This document shows positions 33,807 through 44,712 of a DNA stretch of 64,000 nt, piece after piece; position 1 is the first letter of the stretch; every line of letters begins with the position of its first letter. The position numbers and the translations under genes were made by a program. Origin of the DNA: Anoplolepis gracilipes. Lineage: Eukaryota > Arthropoda > Insecta > Hymenoptera > Formicidae. The stretch spans positions 2,959,001-3,023,000 of the forward strand of contig NC_132980.1 in the NCBI RefSeq assembly GCF_047496725.1. Direction: 5' to 3'. Below the pieces are notes generated by a model that saw only the letters and a list, made by a program, of their open reading frames with translations, ran no database searches and was not told where the DNA came from.

Positions 33807-33941
33807 GGTAAATATTGACAATAGCGGACCCAGTCTCGATGACTTTGATCTTGACATATGTTGTCAAGGTCATCCTCCTGAGTGACCTTCAGAAGGTTTT
33901 AGCTGTTGCTCGTTATTTATTCGCTATTGTCAATATTTACC
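33807..33941. mobile_element. Miniature GGTAA-type element, nested, 8-bp target duplication
   Basis: GGTAAATATTGACAATAGCG at the left is inverted exactly as CGCTATTGTCAATATTTACC at the right. Exact TAATTATT lies on both sides. The host element's other arm carries the empty site (CAATAATTATTGCG). Its inside (CTTGACATATGTTGTCAAGG) is shared with the arms of the 9699 element. Confidence 0.88.
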
Positions 33942-34312
33942 TAATTATTAAAAAATTAATTAAAAAATATCAACCAATTTGCATCAATATATTAGCGCTC
34001 TGCAAAAAGACAGCCCGCTGTCAGGCGGTCGCTAGGAACACAATGAAAAGAGACAGCCCGCTGTCATGCGGTCGCTAGGAGCACAGCGAGAAGAGACAGC
34101 CCAGTGTTACACGGTTACTATGCGTGCGACTAGCAACCGCGTAACAGCGGGTTGGCTTTTCTCGCCACGTGCTAATACTCACATGAGTTGGTCGATATTT
34201 TTAAATTAATTTTTCAATAATTATTGCGAAAATCGCAAAACGGTAAAGGACTTTTATGTTCAGTTTAATGCGCTTTATTTGCTCACGTTGAGTCAATCTT
34301 TACCGGACACCT

Positions 34313-34348
<36 letters not shown>

Positions 34349-34431
34349 TTACAACTTCATGCATGCACTATATGTATAACACTTTAATACGTTAAAATAA
34401 ATTAAATAATTATTTTGTCTGATAAAAATGT

Positions 34432-34662
34432 ATGAAGATGTTTAATGTTCAATTTTTTAAATTTAGTATACATAAATCTGCAGGTTTCCATGATTTTTGG
34501 GCAGCTATGGAAGCTGTTGAGAGAATAAACCAAGATAAATCGTTAATCAAAGAAGATAGCAAGTTTAACATATCACGAATAATGAATGCTCGACAACGTA
34601 ACATATATATCAAGTATCTTGCAACTTCCAGAAACAAAAATGATCATAGTAAACAGCAATAA
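34432..34662 (+). CDS. Possible terminal exon of an unrecognised gene
   Basis: The frame ends in TAA at 34660-34662. After an acceptor-like CTGCAG (34481-34483) it reads FHDFWAAMEAVERINQDKSL, then IKEDSKFNISRIMNARQRN, then IYIKYLATSRNKNDHSKQQ. Composition and acidic/basic balance look like real protein, unlike neighbouring frames. No domain recognised and no upstream exon found; the DNA just upstream is the transposon ending at 34314 and a TA microsatellite. Confidence 0.35.
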   Translation: MKMFNVQFFKFSIHKSAGFHDFWAAMEAVERINQDKSLIKEDSKFNISRIMNARQRNIYIKYLATSRNKNDHSKQQ

Positions 34663-34918
34663 ATTTTTCTAAAAAGAAATCTTACTTATAAAATTTACAT
34701 ATGTAGATCAGTTTTCATCGATGATGATAATTAAAATAAAAATAGTTAAATAATTAAAAATAAAATATACATGTGATTTAAAATGTTATTTTTTTTGTTA
34801 GATTGAATTAAATTAAATATAGAAAATTTTTAAGAAAAGTACAAAAGAGAAAAATATTTTATATTATATTTAATATTAATCTTAATATATATAGTATATT
34901 TTTTTATAATAATTTATA

Positions 34919-34961
<43 letters not shown>

Positions 34962-36076
34962 TTTACTTACGTTTTTCATAACTTTAAATATAGATTTTAC
35001 ATCATACAGATAATTTTACGATACTATTATACATATATCTGAGTTTAAAATATCGGTTTATTTTAATAACATATCAATTTTCTCTCTCATAAATATTTGT
35101 TACAAAAATTTAAAAACTTTTGACAGAAATAATAATTTTATTAAAAAATTATTACATTAAATTAATGTTTAATAATTTAAAAGTTACTATATAATGTGTA
35201 TATTTACTTCAAAACTTTGCACGCATTTTAAAATCTTCATAAAAATTGTTGTAAATAATTGTTTATTACGCCCAAAATATTTAAGCTTTTCTTTACATAA
35301 AAAAGTTAAAAATTTGAGATATATTATATTATATAATTTTAATTTTTTAAACATTTTATTACATTATTTTTATATGCAGATTATTTAGAAGAATTAGTTG
35401 ATGTAAATTTAATTGAACAATTCTATTAAAAAAAGTTTAAAAATTACTATAAGTAAAATAGTCATAATTGTTGTACTAATCAAATATTTTTATTTTTAAT
35501 TATTTCTTTAAAAAATTATAGTAAACGGCCGCTTTATAATAAATTATTTCAATTGTATGCTATGTATTTCTGTTTTTAAAAAAAGTAATAAATATAAAAT
35601 TCACATGTTTAACTTTCTCTATTTTTAAGAAAATACACTTATATATTATATAGATTTTGAAGAGTAATAGATTATGACGAATATCTTAATAATGATGATC
35701 TTACTAAATGTTTTAAACAAGAGACTGCAAAATGAGCATGTATTTTCGATTTGGACAAGTGGTTAAACGCCGCCCATCTTAATTTGCTTACATACCTAAA
35801 TATTCAAAATCTACACTTATATAAAGTATACAAATAATTCTTCTTATAATTATGTTTCTTTAAGATAACATTTTTTTAATATCTTACACGCATAACTTTA
35901 TAAATTATTTAATACCTTTTTTCTTAAAATGGTTTGTCATGGTGAAAGAAATGGACATACTGTTATGGTATGAATGATAGCTATTTTATATGCGAAGAAA
36001 TATTAAAGTTATGGCAACTATTTGAGCCAAAGGAATCTAATAGAAATTTAGAATTTTTGGTTTGCACTAAAAATGA

Positions 36077-36232
36077 AAAGAGGGTGGGAATCTATTGACC
36101 ACGTTGCCGATTGGCCAGTTTAAAATGAGGCTCTCTGATTGGTTAATCGTTGCTGATGACCCTAGGCATCGGTTGATATAAGTGGCTGTGGTCAATCGTG
36201 ACGTGGTCAAACGGGACGCTCCCTGAAAAGAC
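36077..36232. repeat. Short GC-richer inverted repeat, possible MITE
   Basis: ATTGACCACGTTGCCGATTGG (left) against a right side that reads, inverted, TTTGACCACGTCACGATTGA. Both ends begin with GGGA-type text. No target duplication identified. Confidence 0.45.
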
Positions 36233-37012
36233 AATCAAATCGATGTTATCAAAGGAAAAAAATATCTTTTCAAATTTACAAGTTAAAAACAATATTAATA
36301 TTTTTCCTGTAATTGTTGCACAGCATGCAAAAAAATGAAGTGCTTAATTACGTTAAATCCAGATAAAATAATATTATTTATAAATGTCATTTTATCTGAA
36401 TATAAATGTACACTATTTGTAATCATAAAAGTTTATGTTACATGTATTTATTATGCGTATCTCTCTCTGTTATTTCATTCGTATAGAGAGATTAGTAAAG
36501 TTGCAGCATTAATTAATATTATTGATTATGTGTATTCTAAGGCACAACTTATAAAAATAAATTTTATAAACCTAAGTAAAATACATATTCATATACTAAT
36601 CTCTTATAATAGCCAAATTTACTTATGCGTATTATATTTCATATACATATATATTCTATCATATCCATATATCTTAATTATGTAAAAAATTATGTAATAT
36701 ATGAAAAGGTATAATAATAATTCGGCTTGTTAGTCGAGAATACATCTTTAATAATGACAAAATAATTTCTTCTAGTATTTGGAATACAACGCTCTTAATA
36801 TTTATAAACAACTATCAATCTGGCAAATAAGAGCACTGTTACGCAGATGTTAATGTGTCTTTAGAAATTAATTTTTTCCACAAAAATTGAAACGTGCACA
36901 GGGTACATATTTTACTTGGTATATTTACCAAGAATTAGATTCTCAGTTTTTAGAATTCTATACCTCCTCTTTACTCCCCCTAAAGAAACGTAGGCGAAAA
37001 AAATAACGGGGC

Positions 37013-37067
37013 GAAGTCGCTGAATCGGGAATCGAATCCGAGTCTTTCGCTTGCCGGGTGACTGTTT
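37013..37067 (-). repeat. Partial tRNA-like unit
   Basis: Minus strand: CACCCGGCAAGCGAAAGACT, then CGGATTCGATTCCCGATTCAG. The 5' half (A-box and D-arm) is lost. It shares the downstream CGACTTCGCCCCG text with the copies at 30596 and 30915. Confidence 0.65.
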
Positions 37068-37388
37068 TTAATTTCTTTTAGATAAATAAATTTGTGCATT
37101 ACAATCAGAAAGAACTAATTAAGAATGTTAAACTAAAAGTAAAAATATGTTAGTCACAAACTAAACATCTATACAATTATAATTATTATCTGAAGAATTT
37201 CTATTGGATAGAATGAAGTATGAATTACCAACTAATACGAGTTAATGAAAAATAATAACTACAACAGTAACAGATATTATTAAGTTTTTATATTATTTCT
37301 TTAGTTTTGTTTTTATATCTGAATTTGTTATGTATCACTTTTGGTAATTATATTTATCTTTATTATTATTGTTACAATATTAATGACA

Positions 37389-38632
37389 TTAAGGGGATCC
37401 TAAACGCTTCTTTTTTACCGACGAACCACATAAAAACTTTGCGTGTACAGATATTTTTTTTGGCTACTCAAATCGATAAATCCTTTTCCACAATTGATGT
37501 ACTTATAAGAACAAAGAATGAGCACTATAATTTAAGCTGAAAAAGGGAAAAAAGTAAGAAATTACAGTTTTGTTATCTGCTTGTCATGTCAACATTTGTT
37601 TGAAATAAAAATTCTGCAGTTTTTCCATACACAATATATAGCGCCCATTTTTTGTTATAAGTACTTCAATTGTGGAAAAGGATTTATCGATCTGAGTAGC
37701 CAAAAAAAATATCTGTACACGCAAAATTTTTATGCGGTTGCGTGATGCGAGATCGAGACACAAAGAGTAAAAAAGAGCCGTAAATAGTTGCCCTAATATC
37801 GTGATAGATGGCATTACGATTTTTTTCTGGGCCATGTTCGCTTGCAAGCTGAAAGCGTGCTCTATCTTTGTTCAACTTTCAGTAAGTAACAAAGATAGAA
37901 TGACGTTTTTTAGCTAAGGCAAATTTAGTCTATGTATTGCTGTTGCTTTTTCACAAGCTCGTCTAAACATTTATATCTCTGTTTTCTTACATGAAAAAGC
38001 GATATGTAAGCGAGTGATTAGAAAAAGATAAAGTAATTATATATATGTATATATATATATAAAGTATATAAAGATTATATATATACATATATAAAGATAT
38101 ATGAAGATTATATATATATATAACACAAACTTATAAAAGGTAGAAAAAAAAGATACAAAAGTTATAATCATATATGTATATATATTTATATATAATTATA
38201 ATTACATATATATAATATATTTTTATTTTTATTTAGAAAGGCCGCGATACGTACGCCGATGCAGTGCTCGCTGAGTTGTATGTTTGCATATGCTGGTGGG
38301 GCGTGTGCTAAGAAGGCTGGTGGTGCGTACGCCGGCGTGGATGCTGCGAAGGCTGGTGGTACCGCGTACGACGTGGCGTATACCGATGCCAGTGTCAGGG
38401 ACGCGTTTGAGGTACATGCGACCAATGTATACACAGTTTATACACTGGTTGCATGTACCTTTGCCGCCTTTTTCTATCCTTATTGATTGCTCGTCATACC
38501 GCTTCGTTTATTTTCTGCAAAAATATAATAAAAAACATTAGGCACCTTGTATATGTATATACATTTGTATGTATATAAATTTACTAAAAAATCAATATAA
38601 ACAATTACACATATGCACATATACACATATGC

Positions 38633-38682
<50 letters not shown>

Positions 38683-39897
38683 TATTCTTATATATTTATT
38701 GATTCATTTAGATACATATAAATGTGCGTGTGCGTTGCGCGCGCGCGCGCGCGTGTGTGCGTGCGTGCGTGCGTAATTATATAAATAACTAATCTTTTGA
38801 ACTATTTTATTTGTCCGTGGTCCTTTTTGAAACGTCGATGTCGTCTCTCTCGTTTGCAGCGTAGACGCCGTCTTCTGTGCTTGTAGCGTAGACGACGCTA
38901 CTGCTCTTACATCTCCCTCGATTTGTTTTTTGTTTGATATTTGCTGAAAAAAAAATTGTATATATATGTATAATATATGTATAATAAAATGAATAATATA
39001 TTTGAATTTATACTTACAACTTGACATGGTTCTCATTCTCTTATCTTTTCTTTTACGCGACACACAAGTAACACACGCGACCCTTGAGAAAGATCGACAA
39101 TGATGCCATTTCTGAGCTCTGCCCGCTGCTGTACACACACAGAGAACGAGCCGTATATCGGCCTGGCAACGGGCAGAGTCTCAGAAATGGTATCACTGGA
39201 TAGGACGACGAACGAGCCCGCATACTAATAACAAAAATGTCCTAATAACAATTTATCTTATATTTTATTTATATTATTTATTTTTATTTTATTATTTTTA
39301 TATTATATTCTTTATATTTATTTTATTCTTATTTATATTATATTCTTTATTTTTATTTTACTCTTATTTATGTTACCTTTTTTATTTTTATTTTATTCTT
39401 ATTTATATTATATTATTTATTTTTATTTTATCCTTTATTTATCCTGCATATACGCACCAAACATTCTTATAAACATTTTATGAATATTCTTCAAGAGAAA
39501 AATGGTCTTGAAAATATTCTTGGAATGTTTCATAAGACATTTTGTAAAATATATATTTTTTTATCGAATATATTCTATAGATATATAGATATATAGATTA
39601 TATAGTTCACAGTACATTCTAATGGCATACACACTCTATTTGTTTTCTGAATGTGAATAGAATAATATCTATCGAATATTCTGCATAATATTTTATGTAT
39701 ATTTATAGAATATTTTATAAGTATTCTGTAGAATGCTTTATGAACGTACGTAATATATTTTAGAAAATGTTGTTTATATTTTCATACAACATTCAATAAA
39801 TATAGCCTATAAATATGAATTCGTATTATTAGGATATGAGTGACAAGGCAATAGAGTAATATGTAGTAAACGAGCGATTAGAAAAAAATAAAGTGAT

Positions 39898-39942
<45 letters not shown>

Positions 39943-40717
39943 TTTATATATTTTTATATATATATGAAATCTATATATATATATATATATATATATAATC
40001 TTCATATATCTTTATATATGTATATTTATAATCTTTATATACTTTATATATATACACATATATATAATTACTTTATCTTTTTCTAATCACTCGCTTACAT
40101 ATCGCTTTTTCATGTAAGAAAACAGAGATATAAATGTTTAGACGAGCTTGTGAAAAAGCAACAGCAATACATAGACTAAATTTGCCTTAGCTAAAAAACG
40201 TCATTCTATCTTTGTTACTTACTGAAAGTTGAACAAAGATAGAGCACGCTTTCAGTTTGCAAGCGAACATGGCCCAGAAAAAAATCGTAATGCCATCTAT
40301 CACGATATTAGGCAACTATTTACGGCTCTTTTTTACTCTTTGTGTCTCGATCTCGCATCACGCAACCGCATAAAAATTTTGCGTGTACAGATATTTTTTT
40401 TGGCTACTCAGATCGATAAATCCTTTTCCACAATTGAAGTACTTATAAGAATAAAAAATGGGCGCTATATATTGTGTATGGAAAAACTGCAGAATTTTTA
40501 TTTCAAGCAAATGTTGACATGACGAGCAGATAACAAAACTGTAATTTCTTACTTTTTTCTCTTTCTCAGCTTAAATTATAGCGCCCATTCTTTGTTCTTA
40601 TAAGTACATCAATTGTGGAAAAGGATTTATCGATTTGAGTAGCCAAAAAAAATATCTGTACACGCAAAGTTTTTATGTGGTTCGTCGGTAAAAAAGAGGC
40701 GTTTAGGATCCCCTTAA
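37389..40717. mobile_element. 3.3-kb TTAA-flanked element with about 700-bp inverted arms
   Basis: Begins TTAAGGGGATCCTAAACGC and ends GCGTTTAGGATCCCCTTAA. Arms 37389 to about 38110 and about 40005 to 40717 are inverted copies, and each arm is itself partly palindromic (GTACAGATATTTTTTTTGGC occurs in both directions within one arm). TTAA borders and GGGG/CCCC ends link it to piggyBac-like elements. The 1.9-kb centre has TA and CG/GTGC microsatellites, an inverted pair (ATGCCATTTCTGAGCTCTGC against GGCAGAGTCTCAGAAATGGT) and a possible minus-strand exon pair. No transposase catalytic domain was found. Confidence 0.82.
38810..39138 (-). CDS. Possible two-exon remnant inside the 3.3-kb element
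   Basis: An exon ending near 39021 carries RVACVTCVSRKRKDKRMRTM then a donor GTAAGT. After a CAG acceptor near 38944 the text continues NRGRCKSSSVVYATSTEDGV, then YAANERDDIDVSKRTTDK and TAA. The CxxC..RKRKDKRMR stretch vaguely resembles the Cys-rich tail of piggyBac transposases, which would suit the TTAA borders, but this is weak. An Ala/Gly-rich frame at 38259-38486 is not convincing. Confidence 0.25.
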
Positions 40718-42170
40718 GGGGATGTCATACCGTTCTACCTTACCGATCAAAACGATTGTTTAATATTAGATAAAAATTATTTTATTAGTTGTACAGAATG
40801 AAAAATGCTTCTCCACGATTAAAGTATATACAGCAACAATCGTTGAAATAGTATAATTTTCAGTTAAAAATGAAGAAAATAAGAAATTACAGTTTTATAT
40901 TATCAATTGGTAGCGTCAAGTCATAACTATATTTATTAATATAAAAGTTTTGCAATTTCCACATACAAAATAAGTTCGTTTCGTCTAAAGAAATGCATGA
41001 CAGAATATATGTAAACTTGTAGAAAATGAATTTGATGTGTAGTAAAAATAATTTTTGTCGAATACACTTTCGTGCATATGTATCATACGAAATCGAGGAT
41101 AAATGGGTAAAAAAGAGCAATAGATTAGTACACCAGCAGATTGACTGGTGTCGCGATAGTCAGAGCTATAATCGTTTTCTGTGACAAGGAAAGACAATAG
41201 TACTATCCTTGTCTGTTTCATGCGTCCAGAGTAACATACATACACGCCGGTGACGCCGAACCGGCTCACGGCCCATATGACGCACACATAAGCGCGAGCC
41301 GTTTACATGTGAGCTTGGCACGTGCACGGCGCCACATATACGCGACTCGCGCTTGTGTGTGTGTCATACGGAGAGTGAGCCATGCATCTGATTCGGCATT
41401 ACTGATGCACGCTCTAATATCGTTTAGTGTAGTTTTGTATAGTGAAGTTATTTATGTAGTGTTAGTTATTTGTCTCTAAAAAATGGGTCAACAGCACGAT
41501 TGGAAATATTTGTCTCTCTCAACGTAGAGTTTCCTTCAAGAAAGGCTGGATGAAAAGGTTAGTATTTTCATTTATATAAAAGGAATTGTTTTAATGTTGT
41601 TATGTCATATGTTGTTTATTTTATTATTATCCAATTATGTTATGGCATATCGTTTTCGAATGAAAGATTTTATTACTCAAAGAGCGATCTTATTTTCCAA
41701 TAAATTTATATTTTTTATTAAAAATGAATTTTGATTCATAAGTTATATATAAATAATATATACATATAAAATATAATAATATATAATATTATTTAAATAA
41801 TATCATATATATAGAGAGAGTTACGATGTTCCATTTGACACTCTCACTTTTATAAAGCACATACTTTATTCTCTAATAATCAAATTATTAAAATAATAAA
41901 ATAATGTTATAATGTTCTTGAAATTGTCCATTGATCTAAAAATCCAAATATTTCTACTAACACAAGATGGATTTTTGACGTCATTAATCACACTTTTTGA
42001 GTGATGACTTGTATCATTTGAAAACGATAATATTTGGTAATTTGACTTCCATAAAGTCCATTAAAACATTAGTATTATGAAAATTGTTCTACATTTTTTT
42101 AAAAATTATATCTTTAAAACAATTCCTAATTAAAATATATAAATAGTATATATAAAGTCTATTATTAAAA
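40714..42170. other. Probable related TTAA element remnant and GC-richer non-coding DNA
   Basis: Starts TTAAGGGGATGTCATACC directly at the border of the preceding element and shows the same order of motifs (ACCGATCAAAACGATTG, GTACAGAATG, AAGAAATTACAGTTTT), so it may be a diverged cousin whose far end is lost. A hairpin lies at about 41274-41371 (ATGACGCACACATAAGCGCG against CGCGCTTGTGTGTGTGTCAT). From about 41540 to 42170 it is AT-rich and empty. Confidence 0.4.
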
Positions 42171-42433
42171 TACGGTTTGCATGTGCGCATTAGTTAAAAA
42201 ATAATCCCAGAGGCGATTTATTCGTGAGCTGGTTGTAATATTTCGTACTAAATGCGGTTTGCATGTGCGCATTAGTTAAAAAATAATCCCAGAGGCGATT
42301 TATTCGTGAGCTGGTTGTAATATTTCGTACTAAATGCGGTTTGCATGTGCGCATTAGTTAAAAAATAATTCCAGAGGCGATTTATTCGTGAGCTGGTTGT
42401 AATATTTCGTACTAGATGCGGTTTGCATGTGAC
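42171..42433. repeat. 82-bp minisatellite, 3.2 copies
   Basis: Units start GCGGTTTGCATGTGCGCATT at about 42172, 42254, 42336 and (partial) 42418; nearly identical. It abuts the YqaJ-like pseudogene. Confidence 0.95.
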
Positions 42434-42502
42434 ATTTTGCGCTGCAATTGTAAAGAACATTTTGTTCCCTCCCTCTATCGATACCGCGGCTATGAAATAT
42501 AG

Positions 42503-43305
42503 TTGCGAGAGGAAAAAATTGCAAAAAAAGAATTGGACAAAAAAAAGAAAAAGGAGATTAAAACTTGCGGATTATTCATTAATGTTAAAAATCCATGTTT
42601 AGCTGCTTCTCCTGATGAGCTCATAGATAAAGATGGCCTGGTAGAAATAAAATGTCCTCTATCAGCTGAACATTTAACAGCGGAAGAGGCGATAAAGACG
42701 CTGCTTCAATTAAAAAACGTTTTTGATAAGAAAAATCTAGATAAGATGAATCCAAAACATCGATTTTTCTATCAAGTTTAAGGCCAATTAAGTGTAACGC
42801 AGCAAGAATATTGTATTTTCACTGTGTGGACGCCAAGAAGCTTAAAAATAGCACGTATTAATAGGGACAATGTATTTTGAAATACTCAAATGCTGCCCTT
42901 TTTAACACGTTTCTATTACGATTGCATGCTGCCCGAAATCTTGGATAGTTGACATAATAAACATATGCCTATTAGAAATCCTAAATATATAATAGAAGCT
43001 CAAGAAGCAGTCCAAAATTTATTGGTCGAAAAAGTCGTCGACAATATAATATAGACGAAACTATTATCGAAGAAAATCAATGTTACGAATCCAATATTTT
43101 ACCAATGGAAGCAACTAATACTACTGTTACTGTTCTGACAAATGCGGAACAAGATGACGATTGCATCATTGTTAGTTATTCACAAAATAAAGAAAAACTA
43201 ACTGAAGATGATATAGCGAGATATAAAGAATTTCTCGATACAGGTTATTCCTTTTATAGCCCAGTAAAATTGCTCGATATTTCACGATTTGGAAAAAATA
43301 ATTGA
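42503..43305 (+). pseudogene. YqaJ/lambda-exonuclease-type nuclease, broken
   Basis: The first frame (42503-42781) reads GLFINVKNPCLAASPDELID, then DGLVEIKCPLSAEHLTAEEA and HRFFYQV; after an in-frame TAA the text continues GQLSVTQQEYCIFTVWTPRS. The family normally has FYQVQGQL, so TAA stands for CAA. The PDEL...EIKCP motif holds the nuclease Asp and the Glu-x-Lys. Further stops occur by 42960, and a frame change leads to ETIIEENQCYESNILPMEAT and the 43105-43305 frame. YqaJ-like genes in insect genomes are usually carried by DNA transposons or viruses. The N-terminal portion is absent; the 82-bp repeat lies just upstream. Confidence 0.72.
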
Positions 43306-44299
43306 ACAAATGCTGCAATTTTGTGAAGAGGTGTGTTTTGGGGTGCTTTTTGATATCAAAAGTCTCCATGCGTGGCAGCTACGGAAAACTCACAGTGGTG
43401 TCAAAAAGGTTCAAAAAACCGATTTTTTGTAAATAATTCGAAAAGTATCAAGCTTACGAGTAAAAACATGAATATCAAAATTGTAGCTAATAAAATTCCG
43501 CACAATTCGGTTTTTTATAGAACTTCGTACGACCAATAGAAGCCAAGACAGAATTTTTTAAAGTATGGATCATTTTGCGACGCGACGAAAACACGCCCAC
43601 GCGTCGTGCATTTTTCGTTAATATCTCGAAAATGACCATTTGGATCACAAAATCGTTTAAATGAAAGTTGTAGAGCACTAAATTGCGAATAAATTGCGTT
43701 TTTTTATTCCTGTGCGATTGATATTTGCGGAGATACGAATATTTAAAAATTTTTTGAGTGCGCTGTTAGTAGCTAAAACTACAATTTTCGTGTGAAAAAG
43801 TCGATTATAACTCAAAAAGTACTGATTGTACGCATATAGCATGTATTATAAAAATAATAGGGAATAAAATTTTGAAACTTTTCATGTATATTTGAATTCA
43901 TTTTGGTAATGAGTGTATGAGATAAAGGCAAGAAAGTTGCAAAATTTGAATTTTGAAAGGTATTTTGCAAAATAGCTCACTTCCGGTTGGCTGTAGGCTA
44001 TAATAATATATACATTAATCAAAGATAATTAAATTATCTTTAAAATGAGCCGTGGCAGACCCTTCTACGATAAATCGTTTATCAGTTATAGGTGTTTAAA
44101 AATAAAGGCCAATATACATTTTTATTAAAAATTACAGGTATAGTGCAAAAACGTATGCGTAACAATTTTTTAAAAATTAGTTTTAATGTTGTATTTTGCT
44201 AGGTGTTATGATTTCTTCTTTTATGAGATTCGTCACTCGTATGTAATGTTTGAAAAACAGGTCGTTCTGGGACTAATTTCCTTGTCGTATCATCAATAA
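43306..44299. other. Non-coding, probably transposon-derived
   Basis: Contains phrases such as AATATCTCGAAAATGACC and TATAACTCAAAAAGT, which recur inside the palindromic elements of this window. No reading frame of note and no borders identified. Confidence 0.4.
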
Positions 44300-44712
44300 A
44301 GAAATGAGACTAGTATCCAACACCTCGTCCCATTGTAGGGAGTCGTCGGCAAAAAGCGGAAGAGTCGAGAAGACTCACACCTTGTGGTTGGAGGGAGAAG
44401 GCTCGCTTGTAAACTTTATCGTCCCCAATTGGACGTTTCACACCTTTAAGAGGCCAGTACGTTATCCCCAGTTGGACTTCTGTCACCTATCAAGGCTAGA
44501 AATGTCGCGTGGTAAAAAAAACGGATAGCACAACAAAACGCTCGTAATTCGGAAGGGAAGACAAAATACAGATAAACAACACGTCGCGTATGCAACCAGC
44601 ACCGAGCGAGCAAGCCTGAGCGACAGGCCCGCGAGCCCGCTCAAGCGCCTCCACCTTTTAATCGAGCGCTCTCTATCTCGGTCCTATGTCGGTATCACAT
44701 GTTTCCCCAACA
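44300..44712 (-). mobile_element. Probable 3' LTR of the BEL/Pao element
   Basis: On the minus strand the pol text ends and, after GGCGGAAA, TGTTGGGGAAACATGTGATA begins, a typical BEL/Pao LTR start. The LTR runs through GC-rich DNA toward about 44300; its CA end was not fixed. No matching 5' LTR lies in the window because the element is truncated. Confidence 0.55.

Larger units (their letters stand above)
32820..34314. mobile_element. Palindromic CAGGGTGTC-type element split by two insertions
   Basis: Left end CACGATGTCTGGTAAAGATT and right end AATCTTTACCGGACACCTTG, with TA outside. Both arms carry GAATCAACGTT..GAGC and CAGAAAAGTCCTTTATC..TTTTACGATTTTCGC in inverse order. The left arm is interrupted by a TTAA element (32870-33757) and a small GGTAA element (33807-33941). 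The core (CCGCTGTCATGCGGTCGCTAG against CTAGCAACCGCGTAACAGCGG) resembles the core of the 47022 element. Confidence 0.85.
34663..37388. other. AT-rich spacer; no gene recognised
   Basis: Holds a TA microsatellite (about 34921-34958), a small inverted-repeat piece at 36077 and a partial tRNA-like unit at 37013. Reading frames such as 36335-36685 are low-complexity Ile/Tyr-rich text, and I do not regard them as coding. Confidence 0.45.

Noticed and set aside
36335..36685. 116-codon Ile/Tyr/Leu-rich frame resembling a membrane protein
   Set aside because: Composition simply follows AT-rich DNA; no start context, splice context or motif supports it.
38186..38541. Ala/Gly/Pro-rich frames in both directions
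   Set aside because: They arise from short GCTGGTGGT-type repeats inside the 3.3-kb element; no domain, and the two strands are equally open.
40229..40522. 97-codon frame and its counterpart at 37584-37875 as a conserved protein
   Set aside because: Both lie in the inverted arms of the TTAA element, so similarity reflects the repeat; no domain recognised.
42171..42433. Possible CRISPR-like array (regular 82-bp periodicity)
   Set aside because: Units are direct tandem copies without distinct spacers, in a eukaryotic genome; a minisatellite.
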